Positions 1 through 11,082 of a stretch of DNA of 64,000 bases are shown here, piece after piece; position 1 is the first letter of the stretch; each line of letters begins with the position of its first letter. Source of the DNA: Geothrix sp. (GTDB taxonomy: Bacteria; Acidobacteriota; Holophagae; Holophagales; Holophagaceae); contig NZ_CP126625.1 of assembly GCF_030219325.1 (NCBI RefSeq), positions 2,096,857-2,160,856 of the forward strand, read 5' to 3'. The notes beneath the pieces were generated by a model. That model was not told the DNA's origin and ran no database searches. It saw only the letters and a program-made list of their open reading frames with translations. The translations under genes were made by a program, and so were the position numbers.

Positions 1-137
1 AAGGCTACCGTCAGCCCTGCCCCGAATCCTGGCATGCGGCCCGGGAAGGGCCCGGGGTAAACACTGTAGTTTCACGTTGAGGACTGGCAGGGCATGAATC
101 CCATCCCTAGAATGGGCCACCAACCCAATTCGATTCC

Positions 138-560
138 ATGGAGGACACCGTGTCTGTCGCCGACTGGAGCGAAAAATTCGAGACCGGAATCGAGGAGATC
201 GACGCGCAGCACAAGCACCTGTTCGAGGTCATCAACCGCCTGGCCGAGTGTTTCAAGGCCGGCATGGCGGAGGCCGGCGCCCGGGAGAGCCTGGCCTTCC
301 TGAACGAGTACACGAAGGAGCACTTCTACGCGGAAGAGGAGTTCATGCGGGTGATGGGCTACCCGAAACTCAAAGCCCACCAGATCGAACACACCGAACT
401 GCTGACCAAGGTGCAGAACCTCATCGTGAAGATGGACGAAGGCTTCCTCATCACCGCGGACGTGGCCACCTTCGTGGCGGATTGGCTGGCGCACCACATC
501 AATGAAGTCGACATGGGCTACGTCCAGTACATCCAGGAGAAGACCGCCCATTTGCCGTGA
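138..560 (+). CDS. Bacteriohemerythrin
   Basis: A 140-aa single-domain hemerythrin, the usual length for a bacteriohemerythrin, which binds O2 at a non-haem di-iron site. All expected ligands are visible: His25, His62, Glu66 (HFYAE), His81 and His85 (HQIEH), His120 and Asp125 (HHINEVD). There is no signal peptide, so it should be cytoplasmic. Family members carry or sense oxygen, or deliver it to oxidases. The ATG at 138 follows no strong Shine-Dalgarno, but the domain starts right there, so an upstream start is unlikely. It stands alone; the next gene is a tRNA on the other strand. The ligand set makes the family assignment firm, while the physiological role is inferred. Confidence 0.95.
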   Translation: MEDTVSVADWSEKFETGIEEIDAQHKHLFEVINRLAECFKAGMAEAGARESLAFLNEYTKEHFYAEEEFMRVMGYPKLKAHQIEHTELLTKVQNLIVKMDEGFLITADVATFVADWLAHHINEVDMGYVQYIQEKTAHLP

Positions 561-582
561 TTCGAGGCACGCCTCGGGCGGT

Positions 583-730
583 CCCACTCGACCCTAGATC
601 CTTGCGACGCATGCGTCGCGAGGGCAGGTTCGAATCGGCTTCCGACCCACTCCGGCGGGATTCGAACGCGCCTGGCTTCGCCAGCCACCGGTTCCGCTTG
701 CAGGTTCGAATCCCGCAGGGATCCACTCCA
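583..730 (+). repeat. Degenerate tRNA-like 3' end fragments
   Basis: This non-coding stretch holds two tRNA T-arm-like blocks on the plus strand, each GCAGGTTCGAATC followed by a CCACTCC end (at about 625-653 and 700-730). A third CCCACTC copy is near 584, and a T-loop-like TTCGAATCCCGC lies on the minus strand at 652-666. Spacing between the CCACTC ends is about 62 and 76 nt, near tRNA length. None folds into a complete tRNA: in the last block there are 16 nt between the T-loop and CCA instead of 13, and no matching 5' acceptor strand was found. A 16-nt palindrome sits at 604-619. Best read as decayed tRNA duplicates. Confidence 0.4.
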
Positions 731-769
731 GTGAAAAGGCCCCCGCATGCGGGGGCCTTTTCACTGGAG
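726..769. terminator. Perfect 44-nt palindrome, shared terminator hairpin
   Basis: Two 22-nt arms are exact reverse complements with no loop bases left over (arms begin CTCCAGTGAAAAGG and meet at GCATGC). Read on the minus strand, it starts with the CCA end of tRNA-Thr and forms a GC stem followed by a CCTTTT run, so it can terminate the tRNA transcript. Read on the plus strand, it does the same for the tRNA-like fragment that ends at 730. The symmetry includes the last five bases of both tRNA-like ends, which suggests an inverted duplication. Confidence 0.7.
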
Positions 770-840
770 CCAACTACAGGATTCGAACCTGCGACCTGCT
801 GATTACGAATCAGCTGCTCTACCAGCTGAGCTAAGTTGGC
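765..840 (-). tRNA. tRNA-Thr (anticodon CGT)
   Basis: The minus strand folds into a full cloverleaf of 76 nt: acceptor GCCAACT pairing with AGTTGGC, D-stem GCTC/GAGC, anticodon stem GCTGA/TCAGC around the loop TTCGTAA (anticodon CGT, reads ACG), and T-arm GCAGG-TTCGAAT-CCTGT. The CCA end is encoded (765-767, minus strand). The palindromic hairpin directly downstream acts as terminator. Confidence 0.95.
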
Positions 841-880
841 GCTGGCCGTCTAGTTTGCCCTGGGAGGGCCCTGGAATCAA

Positions 881-3016
<2,136 letters not shown>

Positions 3017-3084
3017 GAAGGGGCCTCCTGAAGGACAAGGGGATGCCCTTCAGGATACCTCGTAACACAATGTTGAACCAGACC

Positions 3085-5196
3085 TCAGGGCTTCATGCCG
3101 AGGTTCTTCACCAGGAAGGCCAGGACATCGGCCCGCTCGGCGATGGCCTTGGCGGTGGGCTTGCCTGCGCCATGGCCCGCGCTGGTCTCGATGCGGGTGA
3201 GGATCGGGGCCGGGCCGCCCTGGGCGGACTGCAGCGTGGCCGTGAACTTGTGGCTGTGCGCCGGCACCACGCGGTCATCGTGGTCGCCGGTGGTGACCAG
3301 GGTGGGCGGGTACTTCACGCCGGGCTTGATGGTGTGGAGGGGCGAGTACTTCATGAGGGTGTCGAAGCCCTCCCTGGTCTCGCTGCTGCCGTAGTCGCTC
3401 TTCCAGCCCCAGCCCAGGGTGAACTTGTGGAAGCGGAGCATGTCCATGACGCCCACCTCGGGCACCGCGGCGCCGAAGAGATCGGGCCGCTGGGTGAGGC
3501 AGGCGCCCACGAGCAGGCCGCCATTGCTCCCGCCGTTGATGGCGAGCTTGGGCGTGGAGGTCACCTTGTGGGCGATGAGCCATTCCGCCGCGGCGATGAA
3601 GTCGTCGAAGACGTTCTGCTTCTTGTCCTTCCGACCCGCATCGTACCAGTCGAGGCCGTACTCGCCGCCGCCCCGGAGGTTGGCCATGGCGTAGACGCCC
3701 CCCATCTCCAGCCAGACCATGCGGGACACCGAGAAGCCCGGCGTCAGCGGCACGTTGAAGCCGCCGTAGCCGTAGAGGAGGGTCGGGTTCTGGCCGTCGA
3801 GCTTGAGCCCCTTCTTGTGCACCAGGAACATGGGGACCTTCGTCCCGTCCTTGCTGGGGTAGAAGACCTGCTTCACCTCGTAGTCGGCGGGCTTGAAGGC
3901 CACCTTGGGCGTGCGGAAGACGTCGCTCTTGCCGGTCTTCAGGTCCAGGCGGTAGATGGTGCCGGGATAGGTGAAGCTGCCGAAGGTGTAGAAGGTCTCC
4001 GTGTCCTCGCGCCGTCCGCCGAAGCCCCCGGCCGTGCCCAGGGCCGGCAGCGCGAGGGCGCCGGTCTTCTTGCCTTTAAGATCGTAGAACTCGATGGCGG
4101 AGTGGGCATCCCGCATCCAGGTGGCGACGAAGCGTCCGCCCACCAGCGACACGGATTCCAGCACGTCCTTGCCCTTGGCCTGGGGGATGATCTCGGTCCA
4201 CTGGGCGGGGTCGGTCTGGCCCTTCCGGATGGCCACCAGCCGGTTGCGGGGGGCGCCCTGGTTGGTGCTGACGAAGAAGCGGTCCCCCTCGTTGTCCACG
4301 ATGCCGTAGGTGGCATCCATCTTGTCCAGGAAGGACTCGACGGGACTGCCGGGCTTGCTCAGGTCCTGGAGGAACAGGCTGGATTCGGGATTGGTGCCCT
4401 TGCCGGCGGAAATGACCAGCCAGCGGCCGTCATCCGTGACCGAGCCGCCCAGGTACCACTCGGGCTGGTCGGGACGCTGGTAGACGAGGACGTCCTCGGC
4501 CTGGGGCGTGCCCAGCTTGTGGAAGCAGAGCATGTGGTTGTTGTTCACCCCCGTGAGCGCCCCGCCTTCCTTGGGCGCTTCGTAGCGGCTGTAGTAGAAG
4601 CCAGAGCCATCCTTGCGCCAGGAGGCGCCGCTGGCCTTGGACCACTGGATCTCATCGGACAGGTCCTTCCCGGTGGCCACGTCGCGCACCTTCCAGGTCT
4701 GCCAGTCGGAGCCGGCCACCGACACGGAGTAGGCCATGAGGCGGCCGTCCTCGGTGAGGCTGATGCCGCTGAGGGCCACGGTCCCATCCTTGCTGAGGGT
4801 GTTGGGATCCAGGAGCACCCGGCCCTTGGCCTTGGGATCCTCCGTGACGAAGAGGACGGCCTGGTTCTGCAGTCCGGTGTTGTAGGAGTAGAAGTAGCGC
4901 TTGCCGCGCTTGAAGGGGGCGCTGTACTTCTCGAAGTCCCACAGCTTCGTGATGCGCTCCCGGATCTTCGTCCGCTGGGGGATCTGCTCCAGGTAGCCGT
5001 AGGTGACCTTGTTCTGGGCCTCCACCCAGGCCTTGGTCTCGGCGCTGTTGTCGTCCTCCAGCCAGCGGTAGGGATCGGCCACCTTGGTGCCGAAGAAGTC
5101 GTCCACCACGTCCGCCTTCCGGGTCGGCGGGTAGGTCAGGGGCGTTTGGGCCGAAAGTGCACTGGTGATGGCGAGGGCCATGGCGAGCATCCTCAT
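3085..5196 (-). CDS. Secreted prolyl oligopeptidase (S9A), copy 2
   Basis: A 703-aa prolyl oligopeptidase, paralogous to the adjacent copy. The start at 5196 gives a signal peptide beginning MRMLAMALAI and has GGAGG eight bases upstream; a longer reading from 5319 would add 41 residues that look untranslated and would run into phoH. The catalytic serine is Ser557 in GGSNGG, with the GDHDDRV and SAGHGAGK blocks after it. The first copy follows 68 nt downstream, so both are probably co-transcribed. The short region to phoH (5197-5306) is divergent and must hold promoters for both directions. Confidence 0.93.
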   Translation of the reverse strand: MRMLAMALAITSALSAQTPLTYPPTRKADVVDDFFGTKVADPYRWLEDDNSAETKAWVEAQNKVTYGYLEQIPQRTKIRERITKLWDFEKYSAPFKRGKRYFYSYNTGLQNQAVLFVTEDPKAKGRVLLDPNTLSKDGTVALSGISLTEDGRLMAYSVSVAGSDWQTWKVRDVATGKDLSDEIQWSKASGASWRKDGSGFYYSRYEAPKEGGALTGVNNNHMLCFHKLGTPQAEDVLVYQRPDQPEWYLGGSVTDDGRWLVISAGKGTNPESSLFLQDLSKPGSPVESFLDKMDATYGIVDNEGDRFFVSTNQGAPRNRLVAIRKGQTDPAQWTEIIPQAKGKDVLESVSLVGGRFVATWMRDAHSAIEFYDLKGKKTGALALPALGTAGGFGGRREDTETFYTFGSFTYPGTIYRLDLKTGKSDVFRTPKVAFKPADYEVKQVFYPSKDGTKVPMFLVHKKGLKLDGQNPTLLYGYGGFNVPLTPGFSVSRMVWLEMGGVYAMANLRGGGEYGLDWYDAGRKDKKQNVFDDFIAAAEWLIAHKVTSTPKLAINGGSNGGLLVGACLTQRPDLFGAAVPEVGVMDMLRFHKFTLGWGWKSDYGSSETREGFDTLMKYSPLHTIKPGVKYPPTLVTTGDHDDRVVPAHSHKFTATLQSAQGGPAPILTRIETSAGHGAGKPTAKAIAERADVLAFLVKNLGMKP

Positions 5197-5306
5197 GAGA
5201 CGGGCCTCCAGACAGGGGGCCATTCTCACACCAATCCAGGGTCGAATCCCAGCCGTGCAAGGGCGCCCGCTTGGTGGTAGGGTGCGTGCAGCCCTGGAGG
5301 TTTCTA

Positions 5307-6638
5307 TTGGTCCCGCCATCCGGCAAGAAGGTCTTCGTCCTCGATACGAACGTCCTCCTGCATGATCCGAACTCCATCCTCCACTTCCAGGAACACGACG
5401 TGGTGCTACCCATCGTGGTCATCGAGGAAGTGGACCACTTCAAGAAGGACCAGACCGAGGTCGGGCGCAATGCCCGCAGTGTCTCCCGCCTGCTGGACCG
5501 GCTGCGGGCCACGGGCAGCCTCAGCCGGGGCGTGCCCCTGGACGGCGGCGGCACGCTCAAGGTGGACGTGGCGGCCCACAACCTGGACATCGGCATCCTT
5601 TCCGCGGACAAGCACAAGGCCGACAACCAGATCCTGGCCTGCGCGCGCGAGATCCTGCACACCTGCAAGGACCGCGTGGTCCTGGTCACCAAGGACACGA
5701 ACCTGCGCATCAAGGCCGACGCCATCGGCGTGCAGGCCGAGGACTACACCACGGACCGCGTGGAGATGGATGAGCTCTATACGGGCCACAAGTCGTGGGA
5801 GGTGGACCCCGCCAAGGTGGACCAGCTGTACGATGGCGGCCTGGCACCCGACCCCGCGCTCAACCTGAACCCCAACCAGTTCCTCACCCTGGTGGACCAG
5901 CTCAATCCCAGCCACACGGCCCTGGCCCGGTACATGGCCGGCGAGGGGCTCCTGCGGCCCCTGCGGCGCATGGAGGCCTGGCCCTGGGGCATCAAGCCCC
6001 GCAACCGCGAGCAGCAGTTCGCCATGGAACTCCTGCTCGACCCGGCGGTCCAGGTGGTCACCCTGCTCGGCAAGGCCGGCACGGGCAAGACGCTGCTCGC
6101 CATCGCCGCGGGCCTGCAGCAGGTGGTCGACGACGAGTCCTACGACAAGATCCTGGTGAGCCGCCCCGTGATGCCCATGGGCCGCGATCTGGGCTACCTG
6201 CCGGGGGACATCGGCGAGAAGCTGCGGCCCTACATGCAGCCCATCTACGACAACCTCGAGTTCATCGTGGGAGCCAACACCGAGGCCCGGCGCCGCACCA
6301 CCATGACCGCCGGCCAGTTGGAGGAGGCGGGCTACCTCAGCGTCGAGCCCCTCACCTACATCCGGGGCCGCAGCATCCCCAAGCAGTACCTGGTGGTGGA
6401 CGAGGCCCAGAACCTGACCCCGCACGAAGTGAAGACGATCCTCACCCGCGCCGGTGAGGGCACCAAGGTCATCTTCACCGGCGATCCCCACCAGATCGAC
6501 AACCCCTACGTGGACGCCAGCACCAACGGCCTCAGCTTCCTGGCCGAGCACTTCAAGCACCTCGACATCTCCGGCCACGTCACCCTCCAGAAGGGTGAGC
6601 GCAGCAAGCTGGCCGAGCTGGCGAGCAACCTCTTGTAG
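5307..6638 (+). CDS. PhoH family ATPase with N-terminal PIN domain
   Basis: A 443-aa protein joining an N-terminal PIN-type nuclease domain (begins KVFVLDTNVLLHD, acidic residues retained) to a C-terminal PhoH ATPase domain with Walker A GKAGTGKT at 255-262 and Walker B YLVVDEAQ. PIN-PhoH proteins are RNA helicase/ribonuclease candidates. The chosen start is a TTG at 5307 because GGAGG lies six bases before it; an ATG-like start at 5271 would add 12 residues lacking any such signal. The gene is divergent from the prolyl oligopeptidase pair. A small membrane protein gene follows after 9 nt and is likely in the same transcript. Confidence 0.9.
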   Translation: MVPPSGKKVFVLDTNVLLHDPNSILHFQEHDVVLPIVVIEEVDHFKKDQTEVGRNARSVSRLLDRLRATGSLSRGVPLDGGGTLKVDVAAHNLDIGILSADKHKADNQILACAREILHTCKDRVVLVTKDTNLRIKADAIGVQAEDYTTDRVEMDELYTGHKSWEVDPAKVDQLYDGGLAPDPALNLNPNQFLTLVDQLNPSHTALARYMAGEGLLRPLRRMEAWPWGIKPRNREQQFAMELLLDPAVQVVTLLGKAGTGKTLLAIAAGLQQVVDDESYDKILVSRPVMPMGRDLGYLPGDIGEKLRPYMQPIYDNLEFIVGANTEARRRTTMTAGQLEEAGYLSVEPLTYIRGRSIPKQYLVVDEAQNLTPHEVKTILTRAGEGTKVIFTGDPHQIDNPYVDASTNGLSFLAEHFKHLDISGHVTLQKGERSKLAELASNLL

Positions 6639-6647
6639 GAGGTCCCC

Positions 6648-7199
6648 ATGGCGGATGGTTCCTGGGACAACGGTGGCCACGGCGCTCCGGTCAAGGCGGG
6701 CATGCCCCTCTGGGGGAAGATCGCCCTGGGCTGCGGCATCGTCTTCCTGGTGGGCCTGGTGACCTGCTTCGGCGCAGGCGCATTCCTTGTCAACAAATTC
6801 AACAAGGACCCTGATGGCTTCGCGAAGAAGGTCGTGGGCATGGGCATGGAGAAGTTCCGGCCGGACTGGGAGGAGTTCCGCACTGTCGTGGAGCAACTCC
6901 GGTCGCCCGAGGGCTGTCAGGCCCTCTATGCCGCCAACCCAGCCCTCGCAAAGACCTGGCCCACTCAGGCCGCCTTCCTGGAAGCATCCTCCCGCTGGCA
7001 CAAGGAGGTGACTTCCGCCCCTGAATTGACGCCGGACCTGATGACGAAGCACGGGCTGCGGATCAGCTACGAGGGGAGCCGACGGGTCAGCATTGGCTGG
7101 AGTCCCCAGTCCGGCCGGGCCGTCTATGTCACCTTCGAGGGGGTCAGGAAACCCGGGGACGGGGCCCCGCGCCAAGTGGTGGAGCTCGACGTCCGCTAG
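6648..7199 (+). CDS. Hypothetical single-pass membrane protein
   Basis: A 183-aa protein of no family that I recognise. After a short glycine-rich N-terminus there is one hydrophobic segment (about residues 22-48, [20 protein letters not shown]), then a soluble region of about 130 residues with mixed charge, probably periplasmic or cytoplasmic depending on topology. AGGAGG precedes the ATG, so translation is well supported. It lies 9 nt behind phoH and 52 nt before tyrS, suggesting co-transcription. No catalytic motif is visible. It could be a small cell-envelope accessory protein, but nothing in the sequence says so. Confidence 0.8.
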   Translation: MADGSWDNGGHGAPVKAGMPLWGKIALGCGIVFLVGLVTCFGAGAFLVNKFNKDPDGFAKKVVGMGMEKFRPDWEEFRTVVEQLRSPEGCQALYAANPALAKTWPTQAAFLEASSRWHKEVTSAPELTPDLMTKHGLRISYEGSRRVSIGWSPQSGRAVYVTFEGVRKPGDGAPRQVVELDVR

Positions 7200-7251
7200 C
7201 CCCCGGCCCTTCCGCATTGAGCCTGCAGGCTTTTTCCGCCAAGATGCAGTC

Positions 7252-8451
7252 ATGACTGCAGCTTCCGGATCCGTATCTGATGCCCTCGCCCTGCTCACGA
7301 AGGGCACCGTCACCTGCCACAAGGTCGAGCAGCTGGAGGCGAAGCTCAAGGAAGGCCGTCCTCTGCGCATCAAGGCCGGCTTCGATCCCACGGCCCCGGA
7401 CCTGCATCTCGGCCACGGCGTGCTCATCCGCAAGATGGCCCAGTTCCAGAAGCTGGGCCACGAGGTCACCTTCCTCATCGGGGACTTCACGGGTCTCATC
7501 GGCGATCCCACGGGCAAGAAGGCCACGCGGCCACCCCTCACCCGCGAGGAGGTGCTGGCCAACGCCGAGACCTACAAGGCCCAGGTCTTCAAGATCCTCG
7601 ATCCCGAAAAGACGAAGGTCCGCTTCAACAGCGAGTGGCTGGGCAGCATGGTCGGCGAGGGCTGGATCCGCCTGGCCTCCCGCTTCACCGTGGCCCAGAT
7701 GCTGGAGCGCAACGACTTTGCCAAGCGCATGGAGGCCCGCGAGCCCATCGCGCTTCACGAACTGCTCTACCCCCTGACCCAGGCCTATGATTCCGTCGCG
7801 CTGGAAGCGGACGTGGAGCTGGGCGGCAACGACCAGCTCTTCAACCTCATGCAGGGCCGCATCCTCCAGGAGGCCTCGGGTCAGAAGCCCCAGGTGGTGC
7901 TCACGGTGCCGCTGCTCCTGGGCCTCGATGGCGTCGAGAAGATGTCCAAGTCCCTGGGCAACTACATCGGCTTCATGGAGGATCCGGACACCCAGTTCGG
8001 CAAGGCCATGAGCGTGAGCGACACCCTCATGTGGGACTGGTACCTGCTGCTCACGGATAAGCTCCCCGCCGAGATCGAAGCCCTCAAGCAGGGCCACCCC
8101 ATGGACGCCAAGAAGGCCCTGGCCCGGCAGATCGTGGCCGACTTCCACGGTGCCCAGGCGGGCCGGGAGGCCGAGGAACGCTGGATCCGGCGCTTCTCGG
8201 AGCGCAGCCAGGAACAGGCCCCGGACATCGCCATGGCGGCCACGGAGGCCGAGGTCCAGCTGTCCCGCCTCCTGGTGGATCGCGGGCTGGCGGCCAGCCG
8301 CAAGGAGGCCGAGCGGCTGATCGGCCAGGGCGCGGTGAGCTTGGATGGGCAGAAGGCCGCGGACCCCGCCCTCCGGTTGCGGCTGCACTCCGGGACCTCC
8401 CTCCTGGTGAAGGTGGGCAAACTCAAGCTTGAGCGATGGGTGATCACATGA
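7252..8451 (+). CDS. tyrS: Tyrosine--tRNA ligase
   Basis: A 399-aa class I aminoacyl-tRNA synthetase that charges tRNA-Tyr. The ATP-binding signature HLGH is at about residues 52-55 and KMSKS is followed by LGNYIGF in the middle of the protein. The C-terminal 60 residues form an S4 RNA-binding domain (begins about [16 protein letters not shown]). The start at 7252 places the normal N-terminus directly; the reading frame is open further upstream to 7093, but that part overlaps the preceding gene and is not conserved-looking. The stop overlaps the next gene by ATGA, implying coupled translation. Confidence 0.97.
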   Translation: MTAASGSVSDALALLTKGTVTCHKVEQLEAKLKEGRPLRIKAGFDPTAPDLHLGHGVLIRKMAQFQKLGHEVTFLIGDFTGLIGDPTGKKATRPPLTREEVLANAETYKAQVFKILDPEKTKVRFNSEWLGSMVGEGWIRLASRFTVAQMLERNDFAKRMEAREPIALHELLYPLTQAYDSVALEADVELGGNDQLFNLMQGRILQEASGQKPQVVLTVPLLLGLDGVEKMSKSLGNYIGFMEDPDTQFGKAMSVSDTLMWDWYLLLTDKLPAEIEALKQGHPMDAKKALARQIVADFHGAQAGREAEERWIRRFSERSQEQAPDIAMAATEAEVQLSRLLVDRGLAASRKEAERLIGQGAVSLDGQKAADPALRLRLHSGTSLLVKVGKLKLERWVIT

Positions 8452-10097
8452 GCCTTCCGGCCCTCAAAGATCTGTTCGCCAGGCACCGGGAGCGCGTGAC
8501 CGGCCTGTGGAAGCTGGGGCAGGAGCCCCATCGGACGGTCTTCATGGAGGCGGGGGACATCGTCTTCGCATCCAGCACCCACCCGCTGGACCGCCTGACC
8601 CACCTGCTGGTGGAGCGGGGCAAGATCACCCAGGCCCAGCTCGACTACGCCATGGCCAACCTCAACCCGTCCATGTCCATCGGCAAGAACCTCATCGAGA
8701 TGGGCTTCATCACCCAGCGGGATCTGCTGGACGTGGCCCGGGCCCAGGTGGAGCGGGTGGTGTGGGCCAGCCTCGCCGCCACGGACCAGGTGCCGGCCTT
8801 TGATGCCAAGGACCTGGATGCCACCACGGTCCGCCTGCCCTTCGACACGGCCGCCATGCTGCTGGCCGGCGTCCTCAAGCTCCCGGACCGTGAGCGGGTG
8901 CTGGAGGAGCTGGGCCCCCTGAACCAGGTCGTGGTGCTGGAGGGCAAGCGCCTTCAGGAGCTCACCCTGCCCCCGGACCTGATCAAGCTGCCGGGCCTGC
9001 TGGATGGCAGCCGCACCCTGATGGAACTCAGCCGGGAAGCCGGCGTCGAGCCCTTCCGCCTGGGGGCCTTCATCCTCTTCCTTCGCGAAATGGGCTGGGC
9101 CCGCCTCCACGAGCTCCCCCCGCTCGACCGCCGCGCCCTGGAACTGGCCCTGGACCCGGTCGAGGCGCCCATCACGCCGCCCCTGCCCGAGCCCGTGCCC
9201 ACCCCGCCCTCCCTGTTCGCCGAGATCCATGCCAGCCAGCGGCCGACCACCAACCTCGAGCACCTGTCCGAGGCCCTGGACCAGCTCGGTCCCGAAGATG
9301 AGCTGGAGGACCCCTTCCCGGCCGAACCACCCTCCCCCACCGTGGAGCCCGCCTTGCCCATCCACCACGAAGCCGAAGGCAGCACGGAGCGCCCCGAGCC
9401 CGCGCCGCCCCTTCCATCCGAGGCTCCGAAACCCTCCCGGCGCCCCCTGGTGCTGGCCGCCGTCCTGGTTCTGGCCGTGCTGGCCTGGTTTGGCTTCAGC
9501 CGGTTCCGGCGTCCCAAGGTCGTGGTTCCCCCGCCACCGAAGGCGGCCGAGACCCTGCCGGCCGCCAAGCCGGTGGCCCCGGCCGTGAAACCGCCAGAAC
9601 CCCCGGCTCCCGCTCCTGAGGCGGCCAAGCCCAGCCCCGAAGGGGTCAAGCCCCTGCCAGCCCCGGAATCCGTGAAGAAACCCGAACCCGTCGCCACCAA
9701 GCCATCGGCTCCGGCCACCCAGAAGGAGGAGGCGGCTTCCGTGGCCTCCAAGGCCGACCGGCTCCAGACCATCGTCCAGGGCGACTGGAAACGGGCCATG
9801 GCCCAGGGGGCGGCCCAGAGGAAGGCGTTGCAGGGGAAGTGGACCCTCCGACTCGAGATCGCCTGCCAGGGCAGCACGGTCCAGCATGCCGCCGACCTGC
9901 TCAAGGGCCAGGATCCCGATCTGTTCCTGGTGCCCATGGTCATGCGGGATGGCCGGTCCTGCTACCAGGTCTTCTTCGGGGCCTTCGGGTCCGAGGCTGC
10001 AGCCAAGGCGGCTGCCAACAAGCTCCCGCCGCCCTTCCTGGCCGAGGGCAACCGCCCCAGGCCCTTCCGGGTGGCTCAGATCCCCGATCGCCAGTAG
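8448..10097 (+). CDS. DUF4388-like protein with membrane segment and SPOR-like C-terminus
   Basis: About 549 aa. The N-terminal 270 residues resemble the DUF4388/PATAN type of signalling domain (GDIVFASS, then [31 protein letters not shown]). A proline/glutamate-rich linker leads to one transmembrane helix ([18 protein letters not shown]) near residue 345, then a Pro/Ala/Lys-rich stretch and a final domain of about 80 residues resembling SPOR, which binds denuded peptidoglycan. The orientation suggests a cytoplasmic sensor domain tied to a periplasmic cell-wall-binding end. The start at 8448 overlaps the tyrS stop (ATGA); a start at 8436 is also possible. The next gene, rlpA, also has a SPOR domain. 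Confidence 0.75.
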   Translation: MSLPALKDLFARHRERVTGLWKLGQEPHRTVFMEAGDIVFASSTHPLDRLTHLLVERGKITQAQLDYAMANLNPSMSIGKNLIEMGFITQRDLLDVARAQVERVVWASLAATDQVPAFDAKDLDATTVRLPFDTAAMLLAGVLKLPDRERVLEELGPLNQVVVLEGKRLQELTLPPDLIKLPGLLDGSRTLMELSREAGVEPFRLGAFILFLREMGWARLHELPPLDRRALELALDPVEAPITPPLPEPVPTPPSLFAEIHASQRPTTNLEHLSEALDQLGPEDELEDPFPAEPPSPTVEPALPIHHEAEGSTERPEPAPPLPSEAPKPSRRPLVLAAVLVLAVLAWFGFSRFRRPKVVVPPPPKAAETLPAAKPVAPAVKPPEPPAPAPEAAKPSPEGVKPLPAPESVKKPEPVATKPSAPATQKEEAASVASKADRLQTIVQGDWKRAMAQGAAQRKALQGKWTLRLEIACQGSTVQHAADLLKGQDPDLFLVPMVMRDGRSCYQVFFGAFGSEAAAKAAANKLPPPFLAEGNRPRPFRVAQIPDRQ

Positions 10098-10359
10098 CCT
10101 CTTCTAAACGAAACAAGCGCTCGATATATGCCTTATTGCAATGCCGGTCCTTTACAAACGATCTAAACGCGCTCATACTTTATATGTATACGAGCTGGTC
10201 CGTTAAGTTACGACCAAATGATCTTTGTGGAGCCCAATGCCTTCCCCCTTCCATCCCACCAATTGGAGCCAGGCCTGTGTCTCGTGGATCCACGAGATCC
10301 AGATCGCCTTCGATCCTCCAGTCCCGGTGGAGCCAGGCAAGGGCGGTTTCCTCAGGCTG
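10098..10359 (+). promoter_or_regulatory. AT-rich intergenic region before rlpA
   Basis: 262 nt without a supported gene. The first 100 nt are clearly AT-rich compared with the surroundings (for example CATACTTTATATGTATACG near 10170), as expected for a promoter region. A perfect 16-nt palindrome, CTCGTGGATCCACGAG, lies at 10281-10296 and could bind a dimeric regulator. I cannot assign exact -35/-10 boxes. The open frame running through the second half toward rlpA is probably not translated. Confidence 0.4.
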
Positions 10360-11082
10360 ATGCGGTGGAGCACGCCCCGTGTCGCAACCCTGGTCATCCT
10401 CAGCTTTACGCTCCATTGCACCAGGCCCCCGGGCTCCATCCCCGAGGCCGGCACCGGCTCCAGGAATGGCGTGAACACCTCCGATGCCCAGGCCTACGTG
10501 GAAGAGGGTGTGGCCAGCTGGTACGGCGGAGAAGATGATGGATTCTCCGGCCGGCCTACGGCCAATGGGGAAATTTTCGACCCGGAACAATACACCTGCG
10601 CCCACCGGACCCTTCCCCTCGGCAGCTTCGTGGAGGTCGAGAATCTGGAGAATCGGAAGCGCACCGTCCTGCGGGTCAACGACCGGGGTCCCTTCATCAA
10701 GGGCAGGATCCTCGATCTGTCCCGCCGAGGCGCCCAGGAGCTGGGCTTCCTCGGGCAGGGAACCTCCAGGGTCCGCCTGCGATCCGTGGATGCGATGGGA
10801 CTCCCCGTGGCCCTGGATCCCGTCAGCAATCAGGCCGACCCCTATGTCGTGCAGGTGGCCTCGCTCACGGATCCAAAAAATATCCAATCACTTACGAAGG
10901 AACTTGAAAACACCTTCGGCGTCGTCACCCTGCAAAGTGCCGTCACACGCGGGGGCCTGTCGGTCAAGCGGGTCCGGGTCGGGAGCTACACGACCCGCCA
11001 GGATGCCGAGCAGGCTGCGGAACAGATCGCCAAGCTCCTGAAGGACCGTGGTGTCGAACCCTTCATCACCCGCCAGCGCTGA
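10360..11082 (+). CDS. rlpA: RlpA-like septal ring lytic transglycosylase with SPOR domain
   Basis: About 240 aa from the ATG at 10360. A hydrophobic N-terminus ending in FTLHC suggests export, possibly as a lipoprotein, though the -1 His is atypical for a lipobox. The double-psi beta-barrel begins GVASWYGG and carries the family blocks FSGRPTANGE, AHRTLPLGS, RVNDRGPF and DLSRRGAQELG. The C-terminal 70 residues (DPYVVQVASL onward) form a SPOR domain. RlpA proteins cleave or bind naked glycan strands at the division septum. The frame is open further upstream to 10225, but the signal sequence argues for 10360. The stop overlaps ispD. Confidence 0.88.
   Translation: MRWSTPRVATLVILSFTLHCTRPPGSIPEAGTGSRNGVNTSDAQAYVEEGVASWYGGEDDGFSGRPTANGEIFDPEQYTCAHRTLPLGSFVEVENLENRKRTVLRVNDRGPFIKGRILDLSRRGAQELGFLGQGTSRVRLRSVDAMGLPVALDPVSNQADPYVVQVASLTDPKNIQSLTKELENTFGVVTLQSAVTRGGLSVKRVRVGSYTTRQDAEQAAEQIAKLLKDRGVEPFITRQR

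Noticed and set aside
655-730. A functional tRNA on the plus strand ending at 730
   Set aside because: The T-loop to CCA distance is 16 instead of 13 nt and no 5' acceptor strand pairs with it.
3043-5280. A 745-aa open frame on the plus strand opposite the second prolyl oligopeptidase
   Set aside because: It is the antisense of a conserved catalytic protein; long frames arise from the strong third-position GC bias. No motif or Shine-Dalgarno supports it.
5406-7562. A 718-aa minus-strand frame opposite phoH and tyrS
   Set aside because: Both opposite genes are conserved and this frame has a low-complexity composition typical of antisense reading.
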